Positions 1 through 9,327 of a DNA stretch of 44,166 nucleotides are shown here, one piece after another (positions within the stretch are counted from its first letter, which is position 1; the number at the start of each line of letters is the position of its first letter). A program made the position numbers and the translations under genes. The notes under the pieces are model-generated. The model was not told the origin of the DNA, did not search any database, and saw only the letters and a list, made by a program, of their open reading frames with translations. The stretch comes from Chloroflexaceae bacterium UBA1466. GTDB taxonomy: Bacteria > Chloroflexota > Chloroflexia > Chloroflexales > Chloroflexaceae. The DNA lies in the NCBI GenBank assembly GCA_002325605.1, contig DCSM01000073.1, positions 1 through 44,166 of the forward strand, written 5' to 3'.

Positions 1-65
1 AGACCAACTTGGAAGGTTTTCTTTTAAGGATAAAAAAGTTTCCCCGCAGGGGATGAAGAGGTTGT

Positions 66-3000
66 ATGAAGACACTTTTACTAATCACTTCGTTTGTTGG
101 TTCTATCTTTCTTTTCGCAGCTTTCGGGCAAACCAACCGGTTACCGCTGTTTCCCGAAGCACAACGGGTAGCAATGCTGCGGGGAAATGTAGCAAGCAAG
201 CTAACCAGTCTGGATTTAACCGCTGACTCCGATGAGGATGGGCTTTCAAACCAGGCCGAAGATCTTGACCAAGATGGTGACCCCACAAATGATGATTCAG
301 ATCGAGATGGCATTCCTGACTATCTCGATAGCGACGATGATGGGGATGGGCTTCTGACGAAAGATGAGCTTGGCGCAGTTACAGAACAGCCAACGCCCTA
401 TACGGTTTATTTACCCTTTATCAAAACTAATAATTCAAGCCTCATAAACTTACAAGGGGCCGCTAAAGTAACCTTCAAAGATAGCGATAGCGATGGTGTG
501 CCGGATTATTTAGAAGGTAATGGCACAGATAGCGATAGTGATGGCGTTCCAAACTATCTTGATCCTGATGATGATGGGGACGGACTTCCCACAAAGGTCG
601 AGGGTTTAAAGGATACGGATAAGGATGGCGTACCTGATTATAAAGAGCGCAATGATCTTGATAGCAATAGTGATGGGCTGAAGGATTTTGAAGATCCCAA
701 GACCTTCGCCCCCGTCGTTGCGCCCAGCTTGCCTATACCCGCCTGCATTGGGGCTGAAGCTGCTGAAGTGCTAGTTATCCCTTTGAATAGCGGGCTTACT
801 TCCTTTAGCACGGGGTTTTCCTATTCGGGGCCACTTTCCCTCACGGTGGTCGGCGGGGGCCGGACCGATGCCCAAAGCCCCTTTCGAGATGCCCTTTACC
901 TCCTTACTGATAACAGTGGCAACCTTGTTAGCCAAACCCCGCAACAAGCAGACTCAACGGTTGGCGGGTTATGGATCAACGAGCAACTTCCCGCTAAGGT
1001 GATCATCGGCGGGCAACTTCCCCCTTACAGCAAAGATCACCTTTATCGCTTGCCAATCAATGTAGCAGCGGGGGCGGTTGCCTTTCGCGTCGCTGATAGT
1101 GATCCCGCCGATAATAAGGGCTTCTACACGATCTTTGTGTGTGGCACGGGCAGCCCCATTCCTGGCCGCACGCCCCAGCCCCCTCCAAAGCCCATTGCTA
1201 CGCCACCAGCCCTTCCCTCCGCGACGGTGCTTCCCAACCCTACCGTTCCGCTTGGCCCTTCGCACACCCCAACCCATACCCCGAAGGTTTCAAGTTCCAA
1301 AACCCCAACCCGTACCCCGACGAGTCTCATTAAAACCTCGCCGACTAGCACATCTTCCAAGGTTAGTTTACCGACGGCCACGGCCACGGCCACAGCTACC
1401 CCAATCCCCCCATGTGTAGGGGGGGAACGTTTGGAAGTTACCGTTGCGGGGCAACCCGTAGACCTCACTACTTCCCAGGCATATAAAGATCGGGTGAGTA
1501 TTAGTGTTTCAGGGCAAGGTAAAAGCCACGGTTTGCCAAGTGATGCGTTCTATATCTTTGCGGATAGTGATGGAACCGCAAGTTTTCCCTGGTCGCCACC
1601 CGATGGTTTGTTGCGGATAGGTGATCAACGTATTCAAGATATAGCGATTGGGGGGGCACTACCATACTATAACGAAGCCCATAGCTATAGATTTGAGATC
1701 AATGCAACCGACCAACCCCTGACCTTCAATGTAGGGGAGCTTGATTCGACTGAAAATAGCGGGAAATATGCGTTTACAATTTGCCCTAAAGCCGCCAATT
1801 TTGTGCCTTTCGTGGGGGGCATCAGAGCTTTCACGACAACTACTTCCTATGAAGGGCTTGTCACCTTGCTAGTGACGGGGAAAGGGCAAGCGCTGGGCAA
1901 CCGCTGGAGCGATCCTTTCTACCTTATCAGCGATGTTGATGATAGCCCAATTCTTCCCTGGCATCCAACCGATTGGGTGCTTTGGATTAACGGCCAACCT
2001 GCTGAAAACTTCATTGTTGGCGGCCAAATTCCTGCTTATCGGGAAGATCATACTTACGAAGTGCAACTCAAAGTCCCGCCAGGCCCCTTGACCTTTGGGG
2101 TCGGCGAGAAAGACCCAACGGGCAACACGGGGAGTTATCAGATCGACCTTTATAGTGTCCCTGTTGTTTCAACTCCTTCGCCCATAGGCTCTGAAGCTTC
2201 ACCTTCTGCAACCCAAGGCCCCACAAATACACCCAATGCAGCGGAACTTATTGCCACTGCTGGGGGCACAACCTTGACCCCCACCCGAACTCCTATGCCC
2301 ACCAAAACTGCTTCGCCTACCGCGAATGGGCAAATCCCAACTGAAACACCACTTGTACCCATTTCTACGACTCTTGAACCAACGGTCACACCTGGCGGGC
2401 CAACCCTTACCCCAAGTAATACACCTTCCCCAGCTGATCTGCCCACGGCTACACCTCAACCGGCCATTACTCTGAACGTTCCTGCCAGTTTTATAACCAG
2501 CAGCACAGGAAATAATATTGAGGCTGTTGCGACGCTTAATGGAACTGCGGCCCAAACGCAGACCGTGAGCTTTTCGATTACTGCGGGTGGCGGAAGCCTT
2601 GCATCAGGTAGTGCAACAACGGACGCTTCGGGTAAAGCAACAACAACCTTGACTGCACCAAGTAGTGCCCAGAATATCACCTTGCAAGCTTGCATTAAGG
2701 GGGTTTGCGCTTCAAAGGTTGTAATCATTGCAAATCCGCTCCAGCTAGTCCTTAGCCTTACGGCCCCCACCAAATTGAGCGCTAATTCAACCTCAAACTA
2801 TGGTGCTTTCTATGCTGCCGTAACTTTAGGGGGAAGTGCTGCGGTTGGGAAGACCGTCAACTTTACAATCAAAACAGGTGACGGCAGTATCTCGGCTTCT
2901 CCGCTAACTACCGATAACAATGGCAAAGCTTATACAACTTTTAATGCCCCCAGTACCGTCGGGACGGTCAATATAGAAGCTTGTGTGGTTGGGGGCAATT

Positions 3001-4859
3001 GTGTCGCTCAAAATATCGCTATTTTGACCCCTCCCCGCTCAGTTTGCCCCAAACCGCAAGCCTATTCCGATGATTTCACAGATCCTGCCTTTACGAAGGA
3101 AAAATGGACCTACGTTGCTCCCCCAGCAGGTGATATGCCTGCGGCAGATTGGGATGCGAATAAGTACTTCAATGGGAACAGCGTGATCTTTCCTGTCCCT
3201 GGGGGTAAAGCCCATGATGTTGCAGGACCAACAGGGATTGAAGTTCCCTACATCAAACAGGCGGCCAGTGTAGCGGCGGATAAAGAGTTTGACTTTGAGG
3301 TGAAGTTCGATTCTAAACCCACGGGCATGTATGCGATGCAAGGAATTCTAGTCTTCCTGAAGAATGGGAACTATTTGCGCTTCAGCTATTACAGCAAGGA
3401 TTCTACAAGCGGAACTATCTATGCGTATGCCGCCGAATACACTAGCGCAGGAGCGGTTACTGGTAGTACGAGCGAGGTTGCCCTTAAGGGTAAAGTTGTT
3501 CCTCTCTACATGCGAGCCGAGCGCGTCTTTTATGATCCTGCAAAGCCCGATGTAAATCCGAAGCCGAAGCTCAACAGTTCCCTCCGTTCAGACTATCGGA
3601 TTTGGTTTTCGGCCAATGGAACAGCTTGGGGTGCATCAGGCGCAAAACTTGGGCGGGACAACGCTGAAGTTATAGGCGTTGCCATTTTTGCGGGGAACGC
3701 GGGGGTAGGCACAACGGCCCCAGCTTTCACAAGCAAGATAGACTACTTCAATGCGAATGGGATTGACACCGCCAATAAGCCTACTAAAGACCCCGACTAC
3801 CCTGACCAAGCTACTGATAACTGTGCGATTTCACCCGAAGACGGGAGCGAAAAGCCCTGGTTTGAGGTTTGGTATGGGGATAATCAGCAGTTTGGGCAAA
3901 AGGGCAATCCCCAGCAATGGCTAAACATTTTGGGGCGCGTCACTGATTCGCATCTGCCCTACACCGTCACCTACGCGCTCAATGAGCGAGCCGCTACGAC
4001 CATTTCCGTTGGGCCAAAAGCAGTCTCAGGTAAAGCTCTGGGTTATCACCGCCTCATTGCCCAAGGAGATTTCAACATTGAGTTGGATAAAGACTTGATG
4101 AACTCAGGCGCGAATACGGTGCGAATTACGGCCACCAATAGTGTCGGGGGCACGGCGGTGAAGGTTGTAAACGTAAACTATACGAAGGATGTAGTCTGGC
4201 CTTTATCCTACAATATAGACTGGAGTGCAGCAACTTCCATCAATGATGTTGCCCAAATTGTTGATGGCAAGTGGCTTTTGGACAAAACGAATAGTGCTAT
4301 CTGTACCGCTGAACCAGGTTATGATCGGTTAGTCGCGCTAGGCGATATGACATCATGGAAAAACTATGAAGTGCTTGTCCCCGTAACTATTCGGCCCTTC
4401 CCTGTAACAACTCAATTCATTGGAATTGGGATTGTTGCCCGCTGGCAAGGCCATTACATGGATGGCTCAAACGAAATTAACCCGCGCATGGGCTGGAATC
4501 AAATTGGGGGATACGGTTTCTGGGAGAAAAATGGTGCAACAGGCACGGCCTATAAGCTCCGAATTCTAGGATATGCTGAAGAGAAAGTTGCGCCAGCTGT
4601 GGATGACCCAACGACGCTCAATCTCACTCCAGGGAAGCGCTACTGGATTAAGTTCCGCGTGGAGACTACAACTACCTATCAAAAGGGTTACTATTACCTC
4701 AAGATATGGAAAGATGGAGATGCAGAACCAGCAGCCTGGCAACGTGAAGGTAAGGCAGGCACTACCGCAACTTCATATAAAAGTAGTGGCTCTGTGGTGC
4801 TGGTTGCTCACTACGCCGACGTTTGCTATGGCAATGTCAGGGTAACGAAGATTCCGTAG
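66..4859 (+). CDS. Giant secreted modular protein (Ca-binding repeats, Ig-like and lectin-like domains)
   Basis: A 1597-residue exported protein with no recognisable enzyme domain. The N-terminus (about residues 1-25) is a signal peptide. Residues about 55-215 hold Asp-rich thrombospondin-type-3-like calcium repeats (DSDSDGVPDYL type), interrupted by a VYLPFI motif. Three related modules of about 120 residues follow near 225-365, 447-575 and 578-700, each with an IGG(Q/A)(L/I)P-Y core. They are joined by Thr/Pro linkers, one containing a short (ACGGCC)3 tract at 1374-1391. Two bacterial Ig-like domains lie near 799-893 and 894-985. Two jelly-roll, LamG-like regions lie near 998-1238 and 1376-1597. 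No LPXTG or other sorting signal is visible. AGAGG lies 4 bases before the ATG. It is probably a cell-surface or matrix protein that binds glycan or other surfaces; that role is inferred. It appears monocistronic, with a strong terminator behind it. Confidence 0.85.
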   Translation: MKTLLLITSFVGSIFLFAAFGQTNRLPLFPEAQRVAMLRGNVASKLTSLDLTADSDEDGLSNQAEDLDQDGDPTNDDSDRDGIPDYLDSDDDGDGLLTKDELGAVTEQPTPYTVYLPFIKTNNSSLINLQGAAKVTFKDSDSDGVPDYLEGNGTDSDSDGVPNYLDPDDDGDGLPTKVEGLKDTDKDGVPDYKERNDLDSNSDGLKDFEDPKTFAPVVAPSLPIPACIGAEAAEVLVIPLNSGLTSFSTGFSYSGPLSLTVVGGGRTDAQSPFRDALYLLTDNSGNLVSQTPQQADSTVGGLWINEQLPAKVIIGGQLPPYSKDHLYRLPINVAAGAVAFRVADSDPADNKGFYTIFVCGTGSPIPGRTPQPPPKPIATPPALPSATVLPNPTVPLGPSHTPTHTPKVSSSKTPTRTPTSLIKTSPTSTSSKVSLPTATATATATPIPPCVGGERLEVTVAGQPVDLTTSQAYKDRVSISVSGQGKSHGLPSDAFYIFADSDGTASFPWSPPDGLLRIGDQRIQDIAIGGALPYYNEAHSYRFEINATDQPLTFNVGELDSTENSGKYAFTICPKAANFVPFVGGIRAFTTTTSYEGLVTLLVTGKGQALGNRWSDPFYLISDVDDSPILPWHPTDWVLWINGQPAENFIVGGQIPAYREDHTYEVQLKVPPGPLTFGVGEKDPTGNTGSYQIDLYSVPVVSTPSPIGSEASPSATQGPTNTPNAAELIATAGGTTLTPTRTPMPTKTASPTANGQIPTETPLVPISTTLEPTVTPGGPTLTPSNTPSPADLPTATPQPAITLNVPASFITSSTGNNIEAVATLNGTAAQTQTVSFSITAGGGSLASGSATTDASGKATTTLTAPSSAQNITLQACIKGVCASKVVIIANPLQLVLSLTAPTKLSANSTSNYGAFYAAVTLGGSAAVGKTVNFTIKTGDGSISASPLTTDNNGKAYTTFNAPSTVGTVNIEACVVGGNCVAQNIAILTPPRSVCPKPQAYSDDFTDPAFTKEKWTYVAPPAGDMPAADWDANKYFNGNSVIFPVPGGKAHDVAGPTGIEVPYIKQAASVAADKEFDFEVKFDSKPTGMYAMQGILVFLKNGNYLRFSYYSKDSTSGTIYAYAAEYTSAGAVTGSTSEVALKGKVVPLYMRAERVFYDPAKPDVNPKPKLNSSLRSDYRIWFSANGTAWGASGAKLGRDNAEVIGVAIFAGNAGVGTTAPAFTSKIDYFNANGIDTANKPTKDPDYPDQATDNCAISPEDGSEKPWFEVWYGDNQQFGQKGNPQQWLNILGRVTDSHLPYTVTYALNERAATTISVGPKAVSGKALGYHRLIAQGDFNIELDKDLMNSGANTVRITATNSVGGTAVKVVNVNYTKDVVWPLSYNIDWSAATSINDVAQIVDGKWLLDKTNSAICTAEPGYDRLVALGDMTSWKNYEVLVPVTIRPFPVTTQFIGIGIVARWQGHYMDGSNEINPRMGWNQIGGYGFWEKNGATGTAYKLRILGYAEEKVAPAVDDPTTLNLTPGKRYWIKFRVETTTTYQKGYYYLKIWKDGDAEPAAWQREGKAGTTATSYKSSGSVVLVAHYADVCYGNVRVTKIP

Positions 4860-4888
4860 GGAAAGAGGAGAGGGAAGGGGAAAACTAA

Positions 4889-4930
4889 GCGGCTGGTATG
4901 GTTTAGAACCATACCAGCCGCCTTTTATTT
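4889..4930. terminator. Bidirectional intrinsic terminator
   Basis: A perfect 15-bp stem (5' arm 4889-4903, 3' arm 4907-4921) with a 3-base loop is followed by CTTTTATTT on the plus strand and flanked by AAAA on the left, which gives a U-tract on the minus strand. It lies between the convergent surface-protein gene and dnaK and can serve both. Confidence 0.9.
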
Positions 4931-4948
4931 GAACGACCTGCGCTTAGA

Positions 4949-6838
4949 CTACTCTACGGTATATTCCCCATCAACCACGCCAGGATCTTTGCTGGTTGAA
5001 GTCGCCCCACCATCCGTTGGTTGGCCAGCTTGAGGCCCTTCCGCGTAGGCGCTTTGCGAAACTTTATACATCTCTTGCTGCAACTCATTAGTGAGGCGCT
5101 TCATCTTCTCCTCATCATCCTCATCCATCGCCTGCCGCAGGTCTTTGATCAAACCCTCAACCTTTGTCCGCAGGGCACTCTCTACCTTATCCCCCAAGTC
5201 GTTTAGGCTCCGTTCAGCTTGATAGGCACTGCTATCACTCTGGTTCCTGATCTCGACCTTATCCCGCCGCTGTTTGTCCTCATCGGCATGGGCTTCAGCT
5301 TCCCGCACCATCCGCTCGGTCTCATCCTTGCTAAGGTTGGTACTGGCCGTGATGGTAATACGTTGCTCCCGGCCTGTCGCCTGGTCGCGGGCCGAAACAT
5401 GTAAGATCCCATTCGCATCAATATCAAAGCGGACCTTGATCTGGGGTACACCCCGTGGCGCAGCAGGAATCCCCTCCAAGCGAAACCGCCCTAAAGTCAT
5501 ATTATCGCCTGCCATTTCCCGCTCCCCCTGGAGAACATGAATATCTACTGCGGTCTGCCCATCAGCGGCAGTCGAGAAGATCTCCTCCTTCTGGGAAGGG
5601 ATCGAAGTATTCCGCTCAATCAGGCGCGTCATCACGCCCCCTAAAGTTTCAACCCCCAGGGAGAGCGGTGTAACATCGAGCAGCACAACGTCTTTGACAT
5701 CCCCAGATAGCACACCCGCTTGAATCGCCGCCCCCAAGGCTACGACCTCATCAGGGTTGACGCTCTTGTTTGGCTCTTTACCTGTCAGCTTCCGAACAAG
5801 GTCTTGCACTAAAGGCATCCGTGTCGAGCCACCTACCAGCACTACCTCATCAAGGTCGCCTGGCTTTAGTTTGGCATCTTGAAGAGCTTGGAAAAAGGGC
5901 CCCTTTAGACGGTCTGTCAAATCCTGCGTCTGCTGCTCAAATTTGGCCCGACTCAGCTTGATCACCAAGTGCTTTGGCCCACTTGCGTCAGCAGTGATGA
6001 AGGGAAGGTTGATCTCGGTTTCCATCATGCTCGAAAGCTCGACCTTTGCCTTCTCAGCAGCTTCCTTCAGCCGCTGCAACGCTTGCCGATCTTTCCCTAA
6101 GTCAATCCCCTGATCCTTCTTGAACTCCTCAATCAACCACAGAGCGATCCGTTGATCATAGTCGTCCCCTCCCAGATGCGTATCTCCGTTGGTTGACCGG
6201 ACTTCCACCAGCCCTTCACTAACTTCTAGGATTGAGACATCAAAGGTTCCACCCCCAAAGTCAAAGACTAAGATGGTTTCATCTTTCTTTTTATCTAACC
6301 CGTAAGCTAAGGCCGCCGCCGTCGGCTCATTGATAATCCGCAAGACCTCCAAACCCGCAATCTTTCCCGCATCTTTTGTCGCCTGGCGCTGGCTATCATT
6401 GAAGTAAGCGGGAACCGTGATTACCGCCTTTGTCACAGCTTCCCCAAGATAAGCTTCGGCATCCTCTTTGAGCTTCCGCAAGACCATCGCGCTAATCTCT
6501 TGCGGCGCGTATTCCTTGGCCGTCTGCTCTGAACGAATCCGCACATCGCCACGCGGGCCTTTGATCACGCCAAAGGGAACCATCGAGCGTTCGCTGACCG
6601 TCTCATCGTAATCGCGCCCAATAAACCGCTTGATCGAGAAAAAGGTGTTTTCAGGGTTGACTGTTGCCTGCCGTTTGGCAGTCTGCCCAACCAACCGTTC
6701 CGCATTCTTGGCGAAGGCGATTACCGAGGGAGTCGTGCGATTGCCCTCGGCGTTAGGGATTACCACGGGGTCGCCCGCTTCCATAACGGCGACCACCGAG
6801 TTCGTTGTCCCCAAATCTATTCCAACAACCTTGCTCAT
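4949..6838 (-). CDS. dnaK: Molecular chaperone DnaK (Hsp70)
   Basis: The ATP-dependent Hsp70 chaperone of the cytoplasm, which binds exposed hydrophobic peptide segments and works with DnaJ and GrpE. At 629 residues it is typical in length. Visible signatures are the N-terminal GIDLGTTNS phosphate-binding motif, the DFGGGTFDVSIL motif, VLVGGSTRMPLV, the interdomain linker VLLDVTPLSLG, and an acidic C-terminus ending GEYTVE. The ATG is preceded by AGAGG on the minus strand. No grpE or dnaJ lies beside it, and I saw no CIRCE (HrcA) inverted repeat in the 270 bases upstream. It stands alone between two hairpin-bounded neighbours. The membrane-bound J-domain protein at 28797-30116 is a possible but unproven partner. 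Confidence 0.98.
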   Translation of the reverse strand: MSKVVGIDLGTTNSVVAVMEAGDPVVIPNAEGNRTTPSVIAFAKNAERLVGQTAKRQATVNPENTFFSIKRFIGRDYDETVSERSMVPFGVIKGPRGDVRIRSEQTAKEYAPQEISAMVLRKLKEDAEAYLGEAVTKAVITVPAYFNDSQRQATKDAGKIAGLEVLRIINEPTAAALAYGLDKKKDETILVFDFGGGTFDVSILEVSEGLVEVRSTNGDTHLGGDDYDQRIALWLIEEFKKDQGIDLGKDRQALQRLKEAAEKAKVELSSMMETEINLPFITADASGPKHLVIKLSRAKFEQQTQDLTDRLKGPFFQALQDAKLKPGDLDEVVLVGGSTRMPLVQDLVRKLTGKEPNKSVNPDEVVALGAAIQAGVLSGDVKDVVLLDVTPLSLGVETLGGVMTRLIERNTSIPSQKEEIFSTAADGQTAVDIHVLQGEREMAGDNMTLGRFRLEGIPAAPRGVPQIKVRFDIDANGILHVSARDQATGREQRITITASTNLSKDETERMVREAEAHADEDKQRRDKVEIRNQSDSSAYQAERSLNDLGDKVESALRTKVEGLIKDLRQAMDEDDEEKMKRLTNELQQEMYKVSQSAYAEGPQAGQPTDGGATSTSKDPGVVDGEYTVE

Positions 6839-7077
6839 TTATTTTCCTCTTACACTATTTCAGCATGTAAAATTGCCACGTTCCTAGTTTACTCGCATTT
6901 TGGCCTCTGGGATGCAAGAAAGGTATTAGAGTTTTGTTTGAATCTGCCCCTGCCAGCCCTAATCTGGCGGAAGTTGGGCAAATATGACAGGCAAAGCAAA
7001 GCTGCCTATCCTCTATGGCAAGTATTTAGGGGCAGACATGACGAGTAGCCGTGAACGAGGATTTGAACCTGGGTCAA

Positions 7078-7089
7078 TTGTGGTAAACT
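7078..7089 (+). promoter_or_regulatory. Possible extended -10 promoter of aroQ
   Basis: TTGTGGTAAACT lies 19 bases before the aroQ start. It resembles the TTGTGCTATACT and TTGTGCTACAAT elements found upstream of other genes here. No convincing -35 box is seen. The strong ribosome-binding site AAGGAGG follows at 7095-7101. Confidence 0.35.
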
Positions 7090-7108
7090 TAGCCAAGGAG
7101 GAAATACT

Positions 7109-7540
7109 ATGAAGATTTTAGTAGTTCATGGCCCGAATCTCAGTAAGCTGGGCAAACGCCAGCCTGAGATTTATGGTCACAAGACGTTAGCGGACATCAA
7201 CATTGCGCTTTTGGAACGCGGTTCGCAAGCCGGGGCAGCTTTGACTTTCTACCAGTCTAACCACGAAGGGCATCTGCTTGACTTCCTCCAGGCGGGAAGT
7301 GAGGTCGCTGAGGGAATCATCATCAATCCAGGGGCGCTGACGCATTATGGTCTGTCCCTGCGCGATGCGCTGGCCAACTTTAGTTGCCCCATCATTGAGG
7401 TGCATCTTTCCAATGTCTACAAGCGGGAGGAGTTTCGCCACACATCCGTGACTGCACCAGTGGTAACGGGGCAGATTACAGGGCTGGGCTGGCGCGGGTA
7501 TCTCCTGGCGTTGGAATGGTTATTGGCCGAGAAAGGCTGA
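7109..7540 (+). CDS. aroQ: Type II 3-dehydroquinate dehydratase
   Basis: Dehydrates 3-dehydroquinate to 3-dehydroshikimate, the third step of the shikimate pathway, in the cytosol. At 143 residues it matches the small dodecameric type II family. Catalytic-region motifs are all present: GPNLSKLGKRQPEIYG with Arg17 and Tyr22, QSNHEG at 49-54, INPGALTH with Asn73 and His79, and EVHLSNVYKREEFRH with His99 and Arg110. The first motif departs mildly from the common NGPNLNLLG form (His7, Ser12). AAGGAGG sits 7 bases before the ATG. No other shikimate gene is adjacent. It converges on the aminotransferase gene across a hairpin. Confidence 0.95.
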   Translation: MKILVVHGPNLSKLGKRQPEIYGHKTLADINIALLERGSQAGAALTFYQSNHEGHLLDFLQAGSEVAEGIIINPGALTHYGLSLRDALANFSCPIIEVHLSNVYKREEFRHTSVTAPVVTGQITGLGWRGYLLALEWLLAEKG

Positions 7541-7573
7541 GGCCCAAAGGCATTAGAATGCTCTTTAGGCCTC
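7539..7573. terminator. Hairpin between convergent genes
   Basis: An 11-bp stem with one mismatch (GAGGCCCAAAG against CTTTAGGCCTC) encloses a further GCAT/ATGC stem. It begins inside the aroQ stop codon and lies before the stop of the convergent aminotransferase gene. There is no clear U-tract, so it may be a weak or processed terminator. Confidence 0.5.
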
Positions 7574-7585
7574 ATTGGAAGCAGC

Positions 7586-8806
7586 TTATTTCACGGCTGC
7601 GGCAAAGCGGGTTAAGCCTTCGAGGATGTTAGCTTTGCTTTGGGCGTAAGACAAACGGAGGTAGCCTGGTGCGCCAAAGGCTTCACCAGGCACGACCCCT
7701 ATTTGAGCGTGGTCGAGGAGGTAGTTAGCCAGTTCATTGCTGGTTTGACAGACCTTACCGCCATTGAGCGGGCGGTTGAGAAGCCCCTCTACGTTGGGGA
7801 AAACATAGAAAGCTCCCTCTGGAATGGCGCAAGTCACGCCAGGAATGGCGGTCAAACCCGCGACGATGACATCCCGCCGCTCCAGAAAAGCCCCGACTCT
7901 TTCCCGGACGATCTCATCTAGCTCGGCTGAGGGGGTATAAGCGGCCAAAGCCGCATATTGAGCAATCGAAGTTGGGTGGGTAGTCGAATGACTTTGGATT
8001 GCCTTAATCGCCTCAATGATCTCTTTATGCCCCGCAATATAACCAATCCGCCAGCCTGTCATGGCATAAGACTTCGAAACCCCATTGACCACCAAAGTCT
8101 GCTCGACTAAATCGGGAGCCAACCGCAGCCAAGAGGGATATTCCCCATTGTAACAGATGGTATTATAGATTTCGTCGCTAAGGACGATGATCCCTGTCCC
8201 ACGTACCGCAGCAGCTAAAGCTTGCAATTCAGGAGCGGGGACGACTTCGCCGGTGGGATTGGAAGGGGAATTGAGGATGATAGCACGAGTCTTGGGCGTA
8301 ATCCGCTCAATAATGCGGGCAGCTTTGAAAGCAAACCCCTGCCCTTCGATCATATCTACCACAATCGGCTTGGCGGAAGCCAGCCGCACCTGTTCAATAT
8401 AGCTGACCCAGTAAGGCGCGGGGATAATCACCTCATCGCCCTCGTTACAAATAGCTTGAAAGGCTAAGAACAAAGCCTCTTTAGCTCCGCAAGCTACCGT
8501 GATCTGATTAGCGGTGTAGGCGATTCCTGTTTCCTCGGTGGCACGGCGGGCAATGGCTTGTCGCAGTTCGACTATCCCGCCCGTAGGCGTATAGCGGGTG
8601 AGGTCTTGGTCAATCGCTTTCTGTCCCGCCGCCTTAATCACCGCTGGGGTTGGGAAGTCAGGCTCACCTTGCCCAAACGAAATGACAGGTACGCCTTGGG
8701 CTTTCAGTTGCCCAATTCGGCCAATCAGCCCAATAGTTGCTGAAGGTTCTAATTCCGCCAGGCGCTTACTCAGGCGCAGCGCGGAAAGTTGCACGGTTGA
8801 GGTCAT
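7586..8806 (-). CDS. Pyridoxal-phosphate aminotransferase, aspartate aminotransferase type (class I/II)
   Basis: A fold-type I PLP aminotransferase resembling the Ib group of aspartate/prephenate aminotransferases, transferring amino groups between aspartate or another amino acid and 2-oxoglutarate. The N-terminus has the substrate-loop pattern GQGEPDFPTP, followed by TGGIVELRQAI, NSPSNPTG, SDEIYN and the Lys loop GVSKSYAMTGWRIGY, with the Schiff-base lysine at about residue 245. The C-terminus has GVVPGEAFG and LRLSYA. An upstream in-frame codon would add 16 residues, but the ATG at 8806 has GGAG seven bases upstream and fits family length (406 aa). Exact substrate range (Asp, aromatic or prephenate) cannot be read from sequence. 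Confidence 0.93.
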   Translation of the reverse strand: MTSTVQLSALRLSKRLAELEPSATIGLIGRIGQLKAQGVPVISFGQGEPDFPTPAVIKAAGQKAIDQDLTRYTPTGGIVELRQAIARRATEETGIAYTANQITVACGAKEALFLAFQAICNEGDEVIIPAPYWVSYIEQVRLASAKPIVVDMIEGQGFAFKAARIIERITPKTRAIILNSPSNPTGEVVPAPELQALAAAVRGTGIIVLSDEIYNTICYNGEYPSWLRLAPDLVEQTLVVNGVSKSYAMTGWRIGYIAGHKEIIEAIKAIQSHSTTHPTSIAQYAALAAYTPSAELDEIVRERVGAFLERRDVIVAGLTAIPGVTCAIPEGAFYVFPNVEGLLNRPLNGGKVCQTSNELANYLLDHAQIGVVPGEAFGAPGYLRLSYAQSKANILEGLTRFAAAVK

Positions 8807-8902
8807 AATTTTGCTCCAATACTGTTTATTCTTCCTGAAAAGGTAACTTAACAAGGCAGACTAGAAGCCTGCCCCAGATCCTGCTTTTTTGACTTTCGCG
8901 TG

Positions 8903-8911
8903 ATTATAACA
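8903..8911 (-). promoter_or_regulatory. Extended -10 promoter of the aminotransferase gene
   Basis: Read on the minus strand this is TGTTATAAT, a consensus -10 hexamer with the extended TG. No good -35 lies 17 bases further up. It leaves a leader of about 90 bases before the ATG. The same nine bases occur upstream of the J-domain gene at 30179-30187. Confidence 0.6.
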
Positions 8912-9047
8912 TAGTTCCCATTAAGCGCAGACCTGCGCTTTCAAAGGAGCAGGGTTGCTCTAGCGAAAGACCAGACTCCCGTGACTAGATTGTAAGCACC
9001 ATTGTAGAACGTGCAAGAAAAAGCAGTCGCCCTAATCAGGTTGGAAA

Positions 9048-9059
9048 TTGTGCTACAAT
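9048..9059 (+). promoter_or_regulatory. Extended -10 promoter of the small gene/SEDS operon
   Basis: TTGTGCTACAAT provides an extended TG and a -10 box TACAAT. The expected transcript start is near 9066, which favours the downstream ATG at 9111 with its own ribosome-binding site over the ATG at 9081. Confidence 0.5.
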
Positions 9060-9110
9060 GAAGCGTAGCCTCCTTAGAACATGGCTAAATTTGCGAAAGG
9101 AAAGAAATCA

Positions 9111-9323
9111 ATGCTAACCGTGGCGCAGATCATAGAGTTTTTGACGCAGATGTTGGCTGAAGACCGTTTGCAAGGAGATAAGGTCGGTTTGAAACATATT
9201 CAGACTACGGCTGGTTTGTTGTTGACAGCGGCTGAAGCGGTAGGCGATAAAGATACGGCCTATAAATTTCGGTTGTTAGCGGCTCAAGCGGCCAACAAAC
9301 AAGAATCCTTAGAGAAAGATTGA
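9111..9323 (+). CDS. Small helical protein of unknown function upstream of SEDS gene
   Basis: Unrecognised protein of 70 residues, predicted helical and without a membrane segment or signal peptide. It has an Ala/Leu-rich middle (AGLLLTAAEAVGDKDTAYKF) and a charged C-terminus. Two starts are possible. The ATG at 9081 would give 80 residues but has no Shine-Dalgarno and lies very close to the likely transcript start. The ATG at 9111 has AAAGGA nine bases upstream and is preferred. The stop lies four bases before the SEDS polymerase gene, so the two are almost certainly co-transcribed and may be functionally tied to cell-wall synthesis; that link is inference. Confidence 0.7.
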   Translation: MLTVAQIIEFLTQMLAEDRLQGDKVGLKHIQTTAGLLLTAAEAVGDKDTAYKFRLLAAQAANKQESLEKD

Positions 9324-9327
9324 GGTT

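Larger units (their letters stand above)
8807..9110. other. Intergenic region with divergent promoters
   Basis: About 300 bases between the minus-strand aminotransferase and the plus-strand small gene. It holds a minus-strand extended -10 promoter, a plus-strand extended -10 promoter, and a 7-bp hairpin AAGCGCA/TGCGCTT at 8923-8940. No gene is seen in it. Confidence 0.6.

Noticed and set aside
6839..7108. CIRCE/HrcA operator upstream of dnaK
   Set aside because: No TTAGCACTC-N9-GAGTGCTAA-like inverted repeat was found.
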